Part shown: positions 51,937-60,730 of the stretch, in pieces
Layout: each line of letters opens with the position of its first letter
Position numbering within the stretch: position 1 is the stretch's first letter
Source: Syntrophomonas sp. DTU019
GTDB lineage: Bacteria > Bacillota > Syntrophomonadia > Syntrophomonadales > Syntrophomonadaceae
NCBI GenBank assembly: GCA_913757435.1
Contig: CAJYDM010000001.1
Span: 1,070,803 to 1,134,802 of the forward strand
Direction of reading: 5' to 3'
Length of the DNA stretch: 64,000 bases
Position numbers and translations under genes: made by a program
Notes under the pieces: generated by a model
Told to the model about the DNA's origin: nothing
Seen by the model: the letters and a program-made list of their open reading frames with translations, nothing else
The model's database searches: none

Positions 51937-54900
51937 TTGACTCAAACCATATTATTAAAATGTGAAGAAGCATTTGATCAAACCATAGCCGGAGTTATTC
52001 CGCGGCTTAGAGAAATGGGCAGCTACGATCTGGTTATCGGCATACCTTTTCATGAGAATAAGGAGCAATTTCTGGCCTTATTGGAATCAGTCGATCAAGT
52101 TTTGACTTCATGGATAGGTAAACGTCAACTGCTGTTGATGGTTGGCGACCATTCGGCCGCTGATTTCCTGGGTGATGTTGCAGAATTGCCGCTAAAGCAC
52201 CCTCACCTGGAGTTTATTCTGCCCGGTCCCTGCAGCGGGCGGGGCGGCAGCATCCGTGCCATCATAGAGATAACCAAGCGTTTGGAAGCCGATTTGATCA
52301 TTTTTAGCGCCAATATGAATACCCCTGAAGGACCGGGCATACAGGGGGAATGGCTGGAAAGCCTGCTCAACCCGATCCAGGGTCCCTATGACATGGTGGT
52401 AGGGAGCATGAGACGCCATTTGGGGGTGGACAGCATCGCCCACATGCTGACTGCACCGGTCATGGAAACCTTCTACGGTTTCCGCATGACTGATCCTTTA
52501 GGGGGCATCTACGCACTGTCCCATGATCTGGTGGAAGACTTGGCCCATGAAACCATGTTCTGGGGAGAGCACATAAATGGCTACGGCATCGACTTCTGGT
52601 TGATAACCCGGGCCTTATGCTGGAACAAGAGCATCTGCGAAGTCAGCCTGAATGGGGATATCCAACCGGCCTCCCTGGCAAAGCGCAACCGGGTATTTCG
52701 GGATACCGCGCAGATCATCTTCGAAGCCGCCAGCCGCGACACTGCCGTCTGGGTGCAGGACAGACTGGTGGTAAAAGTAGCCGACATCCTGGCCAACAAC
52801 GATGTCAAACAAGCTGATATCGGTCATCATGATCCCCAAGACTTGCTGGACAGCTTTCATGAAGGCTTGAGGCAGAATTATGATCTAATGAGACAGCTCT
52901 TCGATTATGACCTGGTTCAGCAGATCACCGGTCTTAATGAGCATAGCTTCAATCTAGACAATCGCCTCTGGGTGAAGCTGCTCACCGAACTGGCCATAGA
53001 TTACAGTTTTGAAGAACTTGATAAGGGCCAGATACTAGACCTGCTGACCGCTCTATATAATGGCCGGGTGGCCAGTTATGTGCTGCAGATGCAGCAATTT
53101 AAAGCCTTGTTTGCGCAGCTGGAGAGCAGCGAACAGGATGCCCTGTTAGTTTCCAAAATGAACACTATTAGGCGCCAGCTGACTGATGAGTTGCTCTGCT
53201 GCAAACCGGATTTTATACGGCGCTGGATGAACAAAAAGGAGCAGCTCAAACCTGCTCTGATACCCCTGGGATATATGGAATACGTGCCCGGCAAACCATT
53301 GGTCATACCCAAGAAAATCCGTGGCAAGGATGAGCGCATCGTACAGACCGACAACATCTTCCGCAACTTGCGCAAGAGCTATGATGAAGAGTTCGCCGCA
53401 TTTATCGGGGATGGGTTGGGACTGCCGGTCAAGGGTCCGGCTGCTGAACTTATCAGCGGGGTGGAGCGCTTCATGGAAAGCCTGGAACGGGCGATGGGCG
53501 AAATAATGCCCGGCGACCTCAGCAGCAGCGACGGCGTGGCCGAATTCATCTCCCACCTGCTGGAACTGGTGGATACCAAGGCCATGTTCACGGTGCATAT
53601 TGACAAGATCAGGGAGATGTTGGTCAGGTTCCCGCCCATCAACTTAATGATCCCACTCGGGTATTATAAGCCGGAACAATTGATTGAAAAGATGGACCCG
53701 CGTGATGCGGTGACATTCGCCAATCTCATTGAGGACCGCTCTTATAGCACCCGGGATCTGAACTGGTTGGCAGAGACCCTCAAACCGGAACATTTTGAAT
53801 GGGTGCCGATAAAAATCATCATTATGCCCGAGGAGATACAATTGGGCATTCTGGGTCGGGGCAAGATATCCACTGCCAACCACATCGCCGGCCGCATAAC
53901 GGTTCGTCCGCAAATGCCCGGGACTGGGGGGAAATACCCTCGGTTAAGATATTTGACCAGCATTTTGCGCCGCCTGGCGGTGGCCGAACATTTTTCCGAG
54001 CTTAATCAGCAAAACGTCGGGGAACGCAAGAATATCGGCGCCAAACTGCGCAACTGCATGAATGTGGCGCAAAAAGGCGAAGAATTCTCGGTGCATAACA
54101 TCTTCGAAAACCACCATCATCGCAGCCTGGTCAATAAGATAGAAGCGCTGGCGGGCAGGTTGGAAGATACGGGGAAAGCCGAATATGCCCGCTTATTCCG
54201 CCTCATGGCCCAGGGTTACGGCCTGTCGCAAGTTTTGGAGGAAGGCACCTTCTTGACCTGTACCGCCTGGAGCTGGGCCAGCTACAGCTTTAAGGGCGGG
54301 CTCAAAATTCCCGGCACCTGGACCACTACGGTGGAGAACCGCTGGTTTAACCATGACTTTCTGGAAAACCTCTATCTGGAACTGGGCTATGATCCCGAAA
54401 ATATTATGCAACTAGTATATCGCATGATCCTGTCCGGCAAGAGCAACCAGAATCTCTTGGATACGCTATTGCCCACCCGGCCTAAAGATGTGACTGTAGT
54501 GGTGCAGGAGACCACCAACCAGCCTAGTAAAAACCTGATACGTTATCCCGGCAATCCATTATTGGAGCCCATTGAGGAAAATCCCTGGGAAGCCAAATAT
54601 GTGCTCAATACTGGAGCCTTGCGCTTTGGTGACAAGGTCTACCTGTTCTACCGCGGGGTGGGAAATGATGGCATATCCCATATCGGTCTGGCTGTCACGG
54701 ATGGCTATAAAGTATTGGAACGCCTTCCTGAACCAATATTCTCGCCTTCCACTCCAGAAGAACGTATGGGCTGCGAAGATCCCCGCGTGGTAGTAGTGGA
54801 GGACAAAATCGTCATGCTCTACACCGCCTACGACGGCAACCTGGCCCAGATAGCGGCTGCTTCCATCACCTTGAAGGATTTTTTGTCCGGCAATTACAAG

Positions 54901-55473
54901 GCCTGGAAACGGGAAGGGCTGGCCTTTAAAAACATTTGGGATAAAGATGCTATACTGTTCCCGGAACGGATCGGCGGCAAATACATTGTCTATCACCGCA
55001 TTGAGCCCAGTATATGGGTAACCTACAGTAAGGAGATCAAATTCCCCATCAAAGAAAAACACGCCATTATCCTGGGACCGAGACCGGGCCGGATGTGGGA
55101 CTCCTTAAAGATAGGCGCCGGGGCACAACCGCTCAAGACCAGACACGGCTGGCTGTTGATTTACCACGGGGTGGACTACAATTATGTTTACAGCCTGGGA
55201 GTTTTTCTGGTCGACTTGCAGGACCCGCAAAGAGTGATCTACAGATCGCCCAATCCCATCTTACAGCCTGAAGAGGATTATGAGATCGGGCTCAGCGGGG
55301 CATGGGTGCCGAATGTGGTATTCACCTGTGGGGCGGTGAGCGACAAGGATAAAGATATATTGGATGATGACGACCTGGTGATGGTATATTATGGCGCCGC
55401 CGATACCAGCATCGGTGTGGCCACAGCCACAGTAGCTGATTTGATCCCGGCTGAATACCGCCGCAACAATTGA
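51937..55473 (+). CDS. Glycosyltransferase-GH130 fusion protein
   Basis: The 1178-residue protein has three parts. Residues about 28-250 form a GT-A-type glycosyltransferase (YDLVIGIPFHENKEQF, GRGGSIRAIIE, then FSANMNTPEG where the metal-binding DxD usually sits, and TDPLGGIYAL). Residues about 330-860 match no domain I recognise; part is helical. Residues about 870-1178 are a GH130 five-bladed propeller (MGCEDPRVVV near 944, GAGAQPLKTRHGWLLIYHGVD near 1060). GH130 enzymes phosphorolyse or hydrolyse beta-mannosides. The GDP-mannose genes opposite support a mannose role. TTG start, with GAAGGAGGA upstream, and a strong terminator after it. Confidence 0.8.
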   Translation: MTQTILLKCEEAFDQTIAGVIPRLREMGSYDLVIGIPFHENKEQFLALLESVDQVLTSWIGKRQLLLMVGDHSAADFLGDVAELPLKHPHLEFILPGPCSGRGGSIRAIIEITKRLEADLIIFSANMNTPEGPGIQGEWLESLLNPIQGPYDMVVGSMRRHLGVDSIAHMLTAPVMETFYGFRMTDPLGGIYALSHDLVEDLAHETMFWGEHINGYGIDFWLITRALCWNKSICEVSLNGDIQPASLAKRNRVFRDTAQIIFEAASRDTAVWVQDRLVVKVADILANNDVKQADIGHHDPQDLLDSFHEGLRQNYDLMRQLFDYDLVQQITGLNEHSFNLDNRLWVKLLTELAIDYSFEELDKGQILDLLTALYNGRVASYVLQMQQFKALFAQLESSEQDALLVSKMNTIRRQLTDELLCCKPDFIRRWMNKKEQLKPALIPLGYMEYVPGKPLVIPKKIRGKDERIVQTDNIFRNLRKSYDEEFAAFIGDGLGLPVKGPAAELISGVERFMESLERAMGEIMPGDLSSSDGVAEFISHLLELVDTKAMFTVHIDKIREMLVRFPPINLMIPLGYYKPEQLIEKMDPRDAVTFANLIEDRSYSTRDLNWLAETLKPEHFEWVPIKIIIMPEEIQLGILGRGKISTANHIAGRITVRPQMPGTGGKYPRLRYLTSILRRLAVAEHFSELNQQNVGERKNIGAKLRNCMNVAQKGEEFSVHNIFENHHHRSLVNKIEALAGRLEDTGKAEYARLFRLMAQGYGLSQVLEEGTFLTCTAWSWASYSFKGGLKIPGTWTTTVENRWFNHDFLENLYLELGYDPENIMQLVYRMILSGKSNQNLLDTLLPTRPKDVTVVVQETTNQPSKNLIRYPGNPLLEPIEENPWEAKYVLNTGALRFGDKVYLFYRGVGNDGISHIGLAVTDGYKVLERLPEPIFSPSTPEERMGCEDPRVVVVEDKIVMLYTAYDGNLAQIAAASITLKDFLSGNYKAWKREGLAFKNIWDKDAILFPERIGGKYIVYHRIEPSIWVTYSKEIKFPIKEKHAIILGPRPGRMWDSLKIGAGAQPLKTRHGWLLIYHGVDYNYVYSLGVFLVDLQDPQRVIYRSPNPILQPEEDYEIGLSGAWVPNVVFTCGAVSDKDKDILDDDDLVMVYYGAADTSIGVATATVADLIPAEYRRNN

Positions 55474-55499
55474 CCTGACCGTGCATGAAGACAATAAAG

Positions 55500-55528
55500 T
55501 GCCCCGGATAAAACCGGGGCATTTCTTT
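55500..55528 (+). terminator. Terminator of the fusion gene
   Basis: A perfect 8-bp GC-rich stem, TGCCCCGG (55500-55507) with CCGGGGCA (55514-55521), is followed by TTTCTTT. Confidence 0.88.
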
Positions 55529-55603
55529 CGCTGAGGACATTTGTCTGTTGAACCAGCACCTTTTTCTGCAACGATTTTCGCTACAGAAAAGGTCTTAAAT
55601 CTT

Positions 55604-55737
55604 TAAAAAATGTCATGTCATTATGATGCATAGCTGAGGAATCTTCTTATTACGCTAGTTTCAAGATCTTGCACTAACGTTTAAGGATGCCAAACCGGAC
55701 TTTTTCAGTAATCTCGAACATCCCGGTGTAACAGTGA
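55604..55737. repeat. MITE-like element, copy 2 (degraded ends)
   Basis: This copy shares TGTCATGTCATT, TCTTCTTATTAC, CACTAACGTTTAAGGATG, CTTTTTCAGTA and CCCGGTGTAAC with copy 1 at 51.7 kb, in the same orientation. Its terminal repeats no longer match fully. With copy 1 it brackets the glycosyltransferase-GH130 gene. Confidence 0.7.
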
Positions 55738-55748
55738 AACATGAAGGT

Positions 55749-56780
55749 TTAGGCCAGAGATGCCCGAACCAATTCATTATCATTCTTGTTAGTCTGTTCC
55801 ATCTTACCCAGCAAGAGCATAGTACTCAGCATAAAGGAAAGCACCGCTTCGGCGCCCTGATTCTGGTTGACGCCGGTGTTGGTGAGGGCGTCAAAGCATC
55901 CTCCGGTTCGATTGTCATAAAGCGGCATGCCTTGCGCATTCTCACCCATGTACCACTTGTAGCCTTTAAAGGCTAGTTCCCGGTAATCCCGGTTGCCGGT
56001 GGTCTGGTAAGCTTCGTAACAAGCGAATATTATCGAAGCTGCATCGACCGGCTGCTGGTCATAGAGCGGAATGCTGCGTGAGCGCTGGTACCATCCCTCA
56101 TTACCGATAATGTCCAGCCGGCCGTGGCGGAAAAGTATATCATTGAGGAAATTGATGCTCTCATAGGCTACTCTGCGAATCCTTCGTTTATGGTTTATTC
56201 GGTATACCGCAAACAAAGCCTGTGGCAAGATGCCATTACAATAAGTCAGGTAATTTTCAAACCAGTACCAACCCTGGCTGCGATTGTTATGGTAAAGAGA
56301 CAGCAAATGCTCACAGAGCTGATCGCGCAGCCACTGCTGGTACTCATCAGGCTGAGGATGCTTGCACAGTGCCAACAAACTGTAAGCCATACCGCGAGGC
56401 GACGTAAACTGCTCGGACTTGGGCAGATGGAAATTAAACATCTGCTGGCACAGTTTCGCCAAGGTTTCATTGGTGCTGGAAATCCCCAAGCCGGCAGCTA
56501 TTAAAGCCCTGCCGATACTGTCATCAGAATCGAACTGAGAGAAGTAGCGGCCATGATTATAGAGATTGGACCAACTGCCATCGGGCTGCTGCGCCTGATT
56601 CATGAAGCGGGCGTACTTAAGGGCCAATTCCTGTCCATCTTCCAGGAACAAAGCCGCTATCAGGGCCCGGGCGTTATCGTCCAGGGTATAGCCGCTCCCG
56701 GCATCAGGCGCCGACAGGGCAGAAAATTGCAGCATGCCGATATTGTCGGTCATTCTTCTCAAGTGGCGGTCATCGAGCAT
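55749..56780 (-). CDS. Alpha/alpha-barrel carbohydrate-active protein
   Basis: The 343-residue protein is all-helical and built from repeats typical of (alpha/alpha)6-barrel glycoside enzymes, with YTLDDNARALIAALFLEDG near residue 31, QPDGSWSNLYNHGR and the late GYKWYMGENAQGMPLYD segment. Homologues occur next to GT4 glycosyltransferases and GH130 proteins. Catalytic acids cannot be named with certainty (the DD pair at 34-35 is a candidate). GGAGGAACG precedes the ATG. Its start overlaps the GT4 gene end by 11 bases, so the pair is coupled. Confidence 0.7.
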   Translation of the reverse strand: MLDDRHLRRMTDNIGMLQFSALSAPDAGSGYTLDDNARALIAALFLEDGQELALKYARFMNQAQQPDGSWSNLYNHGRYFSQFDSDDSIGRALIAAGLGISSTNETLAKLCQQMFNFHLPKSEQFTSPRGMAYSLLALCKHPQPDEYQQWLRDQLCEHLLSLYHNNRSQGWYWFENYLTYCNGILPQALFAVYRINHKRRIRRVAYESINFLNDILFRHGRLDIIGNEGWYQRSRSIPLYDQQPVDAASIIFACYEAYQTTGNRDYRELAFKGYKWYMGENAQGMPLYDNRTGGCFDALTNTGVNQNQGAEAVLSFMLSTMLLLGKMEQTNKNDNELVRASLA

Positions 56781-57948
56781 AGCTCATCGTTCCTCCATCC
56801 TGACTGACGCTGGGTTCGGGGCCTAATATACTCTGTGTCAATTTGACATATTGTTTGCCCACGTTGTTCCAGGTCCAGCTCTTTCCCAGGCGCAAGGCCT
56901 TGTCTTGCAGTCGCAATTTCAAGCTGCGGTCAGACAGGATCTTTTTCATCAGTTGGGCCAATTCTTCAGGTTCGGTGCCCTTGCTAAGCAGCCCAGTCCC
57001 TTTGTCCAGCATCTCTTTGGCATAGGCGTAAGGAGTGGAAACAATGGCCCGGCCGCATCCCAGCGCGAAGGCCATGGTGCCGCTGACCGCCTGGTCAAGG
57101 TTGGGATAAGGACTAAGGTAGATGTCGGTAAGATACAGATATTGTCCCAGCTCTTCATCATCAAGAAACTTGTTCACGAACAGAACCTGTTCCTCTAAAC
57201 CCAGTTTTTTAACCAGTTCTTCCAACATGTGACGGTATTTCTCGCCTTCAGTTTTGACCAGCATGGGATGAGTCTGCCCCAGGATGAGATATCTGGCATT
57301 AGGGAACTGGGAAGAGATGTGTGCAAACGCCTGTATACCCAATTCCAGGCCTTTCCCCGGTCCGATCAATCCGAAGGTGCTGATGATGTCGTAGCCTTCC
57401 AGTCGGAGTTTGCGCTTTAACAGCCGGGCGTCCTGCTTCTCGAAATTGGGCACTCCGTGAGCAATAACTCTGATAAGGTCGCCAGGAGCTTCGTAGAGAT
57501 CGGTCAAAAGGTTGGCGGAGTGCCTGGTCATGGCCACGATCCCGCTGGCATGATAACACAGCGTCTCCAGTATATGTTTCTGATGACTGGAAGGACGCGG
57601 CAAAACGGTGTGACATATCAATATATACGGCTTGGTTAAGCTTTTGACCAGATCGATGACATAATCGCCGTCGGTACCTCCATATATGCCGTACTCATGT
57701 TGAATGATGGCTATGTCGATACGGGGATTGAGATTGATGGATGAAGCGGCTTGTGAGTATTGTGATAGCTGATCTTGTTGGAGGTTGAAGATCACCTCTG
57801 GAGGATAATCGTACTCATAGGCTCGGTCTGAAACCGCCAGGACTGCCACCTTATGTCCATTAAATAACAGGCTTTCCCTTAAATCCATGGAAAAAGTAGC
57901 AATCCCGCACTGTTTGGGGGGATAAGTTCCCACGTTTATAAAATTCAC
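56770..57948 (-). CDS. GT4-family glycosyltransferase
   Basis: The 392-residue protein is a retaining GT-B glycosyltransferase. Features are FINVGTYPPKQCGIATF at the start, the C-terminal half with FGLIGPGKGLELGIQAF (donor-binding), and PYPNLDQAVSGTMAFALGCG with the usual donor-site acidic and glycine motifs. The start is set by AAGGAG (57957-57962): the GTG at 57948 is 8 bases away, while the first GTG overlaps the site. With GDP-mannose made by the two upstream genes, it is probably a mannosyltransferase; the acceptor is unknown. Confidence 0.85.
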   Translation of the reverse strand: MNFINVGTYPPKQCGIATFSMDLRESLLFNGHKVAVLAVSDRAYEYDYPPEVIFNLQQDQLSQYSQAASSINLNPRIDIAIIQHEYGIYGGTDGDYVIDLVKSLTKPYILICHTVLPRPSSHQKHILETLCYHASGIVAMTRHSANLLTDLYEAPGDLIRVIAHGVPNFEKQDARLLKRKLRLEGYDIISTFGLIGPGKGLELGIQAFAHISSQFPNARYLILGQTHPMLVKTEGEKYRHMLEELVKKLGLEEQVLFVNKFLDDEELGQYLYLTDIYLSPYPNLDQAVSGTMAFALGCGRAIVSTPYAYAKEMLDKGTGLLSKGTEPEELAQLMKKILSDRSLKLRLQDKALRLGKSWTWNNVGKQYVKLTQSILGPEPSVSQDGGTMSYAR

Positions 57949-58017
57949 TTTGTTCACTCCTTGTCGTCACATTACACAGGTACACATTAATTTAAGTTTC
58001 CCTGCGAATCGCAACAT

Positions 58018-59397
58018 TTATACCTGGCAAGTCTGGAGTGAATCCACCTCTATTCCCACATTTTGTAAGCAGACGAAGAGCTCCGCTTTAATCTGCTCCA
58101 GGTCTTCAGGGGTCTTGCCTTCACAGCGCACGATCAGTTCCGGGCCGGTATTGGAGGCACGCACCAGTGCCCAGCCATGGGGAAATAGAATGCGGGCGCC
58201 GTCTATCTCGTTGATACGGTATTTGTCCTTGAAATAAGCTTTGACCTGCTCGACCACCAGAAACTTCTCCTCATCGCTGCTCTTCACGCGAATTTCCGGG
58301 GTGGCGTAATAAGTATTGATGTCGGCCAGCATTTCAGTGATGTTGGCCTCGCTGTGAGACAATAAGGCCAACAAGCGGGCTCCGGCATAAAGGGCATCAT
58401 CGAAACCGTAGTATTCATCGGCAAAGAACATATGCCCCGACATCTCTCCGGTAAAAATAGCCCCGCTTTCTTTCATTTTAGCCTTGATCAATGAATGGCC
58501 GGTTTTGTAGATCAGGGGCTTACCACCCAGTTTTTCTATCTCATCAATCAGGCTCTGTGAGCACTTGACCTCTACTATGCAGGGGAGATCAGGATAACGG
58601 GGCAGAATATCCCGCCAGAACAGTATCATCAACAGATCGCCCCAGATCATGTTGCCGAGACTGTCCACTACTCCCAGGCGGTCGCCGTCGCCATCGATGC
58701 CTATGCCCAGGTCGGCTTGATGCTCTTGCACCAGCTTCACCATGTCCACCATATTGTCAGGGTTCACCGGGTCGGGGTGATGATTGGGAAAACTGGCGTC
58801 TGATTCACAGTATAGTTCGATGACCTCACAACCCAGGCTGCGAAATACTTCAGGTGCAAACAAACTGGCCGTGCCGTTGCCGCAATCCACCACTATCTTT
58901 AATTTCTTGGGTCCCATTTTGATCAGGTTTTTGATGTTTTCCTGATAGGCCCCAGCAATATCAACATATTTTAAGCTGCCCCGCGGCCCACTGACAAAAC
59001 GCCGGTCTTCGACCATGCGCCTGATTTCCTGAATCTGCTCCCCGTATATGGTGGACTCACCCAACAAAAGTTTACAGCCATTGTATTCACCGCCGTTATG
59101 GCTGGCGGTGATCATCATCCCGGCGGGAATGTTGAGATAGCGGGCTGCGAAATAGAAAATGGGGGTGATAACCAGACCCAAATCTATGACCTGGCAGCCC
59201 GACTCCTGCAGGGCATTGACCACGGTATCGCGGAATTGCGGAGAAGAAAGGCGATTATCCCGGCCTACCAGGACGGTATCATAGCCTTTGCCGCTAGCCA
59301 TGGCTGCAAAAGCCCTGGTTATCTGATCCATGGTTTTATCATCCAGATCCCGGCCTACCACGCCGCGGATGTCATACTGCCTGAAAATATTTTTCAT
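58018..59397 (-). CDS. Phosphomannomutase/phosphoglucomutase
   Basis: The 459-residue alpha-D-phosphohexomutase interconverts mannose 6-phosphate and mannose 1-phosphate (and often the glucose forms). The phosphoserine loop is MITASHNGGEYNG (about 93), the magnesium loop is GIDGDGDRLGVVD (about 235) and the sugar loop is GEMSGHMFF (about 315). It resembles AlgC/ManB-type enzymes. GGAGG precedes the ATG. It lies 70 bases before the GT4 gene on the same strand and 86 after the guanylyltransferase gene. Confidence 0.92.
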   Translation of the reverse strand: MKNIFRQYDIRGVVGRDLDDKTMDQITRAFAAMASGKGYDTVLVGRDNRLSSPQFRDTVVNALQESGCQVIDLGLVITPIFYFAARYLNIPAGMMITASHNGGEYNGCKLLLGESTIYGEQIQEIRRMVEDRRFVSGPRGSLKYVDIAGAYQENIKNLIKMGPKKLKIVVDCGNGTASLFAPEVFRSLGCEVIELYCESDASFPNHHPDPVNPDNMVDMVKLVQEHQADLGIGIDGDGDRLGVVDSLGNMIWGDLLMILFWRDILPRYPDLPCIVEVKCSQSLIDEIEKLGGKPLIYKTGHSLIKAKMKESGAIFTGEMSGHMFFADEYYGFDDALYAGARLLALLSHSEANITEMLADINTYYATPEIRVKSSDEEKFLVVEQVKAYFKDKYRINEIDGARILFPHGWALVRASNTGPELIVRCEGKTPEDLEQIKAELFVCLQNVGIEVDSLQTCQV

Positions 59398-59483
59398 TAT
59401 TAAGCCTCCTCAACTTGTTACAACCCATAGTCATTATTTGTATAGAGCCGTGCTATGGATTAACATGGGCTTGACGATCCGGT

Positions 59484-60527
59484 TTACAGCAGATCCTCAC
59501 GGCCCATGGCCTTTAAAACCTCGGTCAGATCTCGTATATCCTGGCATTTATTGCGGTCTGCCACCATGATCACATCATCTGTCTCTACCACTACCAGGTT
59601 TTCTACCCCAAACAGGACGATGGTTTTATCCGCCTGTTTTACTATACAGCGCTGGCTGTCCATGGCGATGATGTCCCGTCCTTCACAGACATTCTCCTGT
59701 TCATCGGCGGGGCGAATCTCGGAATAGGCATTCCAACTGCCCAGATCACACCAGCCCAGGTCGGCGGGAACCACCGCCATGCGGTCAGATTTCTCGGCTA
59801 TGCCATGGTCCATACTGATGCTGGGCAATTGACTGTAGGACTGTTTGTAATGCTCGTATCCGCTCTTGGCCACACTGTAGATATCCGGCAGATGTTTGCG
59901 GAATTCCTCCGCCAAGACCCCGATCTTCCCGACATAAATGCCCGCATTCCACATAAAACGCCCGGTGTCTATGTAGGTTTGAGCCAGTTCTGCATCAGGC
60001 TTTTCATAAAAGGAATTGACCTGATAAACCTCTCCAATATTACCCACTTCCCATTTGGTCTTCTCTATATAGCCATAGCCGGTTTCGGGGCGATCGGGCT
60101 GAATGCCGATGGTGACTATATGTCCCTTTTCCGCAGCCAGGCTGGCCTTTTTCAAGCTGCTGCTGAACACATGCTCGTTCAGTATATGATGGTCTGCGGG
60201 GAATATGCCCAAGACTTCGTCGCGGTTATTAGCGTATTGTGATAAAACCAGACCGACCGCTGGAGCGGTATTTTTCCCCTCCGGCTCGCTCAAAACCTCT
60301 ATCTGATTCCGGTCTGGACGCATTTCCACCAGCTCACTGATGGGAGCCAACAGATCATCGCCGGTGATGATGATTATTTTACTGCAGCCCGCCTGTTTGA
60401 GGCGGTCAATGGTATGGTCGAGCATGGATTTATTGCCCACTAATTTGCAGAGCTGCTTGGGATGCTGAATGCGACTCTCCGGCCACAAGCGTACGCCCCG
60501 GCCGCCTGCCAAGATCGCTGCTATCAT
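59484..60527 (-). CDS. Mannose-1-phosphate guanylyltransferase
   Basis: The 347-residue enzyme makes GDP-mannose. It starts IAAILAGGRGVRLWPESR with the nucleotide-binding GGxGxRLWPxSR and PKQ motifs, and has FPADHHI and the sugar-binding EKPDAELAQ and NAGIYV segments. It lacks the C-terminal isomerase domain of the ManC/AlgA bifunctional type. The start at 60527 follows GGAGG by 5 bases; the upstream GTG overlaps that site. It is the first gene of the four-gene mannose operon. Confidence 0.93.
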   Translation of the reverse strand: MIAAILAGGRGVRLWPESRIQHPKQLCKLVGNKSMLDHTIDRLKQAGCSKIIIITGDDLLAPISELVEMRPDRNQIEVLSEPEGKNTAPAVGLVLSQYANNRDEVLGIFPADHHILNEHVFSSSLKKASLAAEKGHIVTIGIQPDRPETGYGYIEKTKWEVGNIGEVYQVNSFYEKPDAELAQTYIDTGRFMWNAGIYVGKIGVLAEEFRKHLPDIYSVAKSGYEHYKQSYSQLPSISMDHGIAEKSDRMAVVPADLGWCDLGSWNAYSEIRPADEQENVCEGRDIIAMDSQRCIVKQADKTIVLFGVENLVVVETDDVIMVADRNKCQDIRDLTEVLKAMGREDLL

Positions 60528-60730
60528 GTAAACCTCCACAGTCTAGTGAATTTACCAAATGCGAAGTGGTGGCAATATCTGTCCCACTAAGGGTATGGCT
60601 TATTATATCCCTTTATTGACAAAATGATGCAGTTGCTGCTGATGGCCCCTATCATACGGCCGTTCAACTTTTAAACGCAGGTACCGCTGCAATAAATACT
60701 GCTCAAAAACCCGCTAGTCCAAACGACAAT

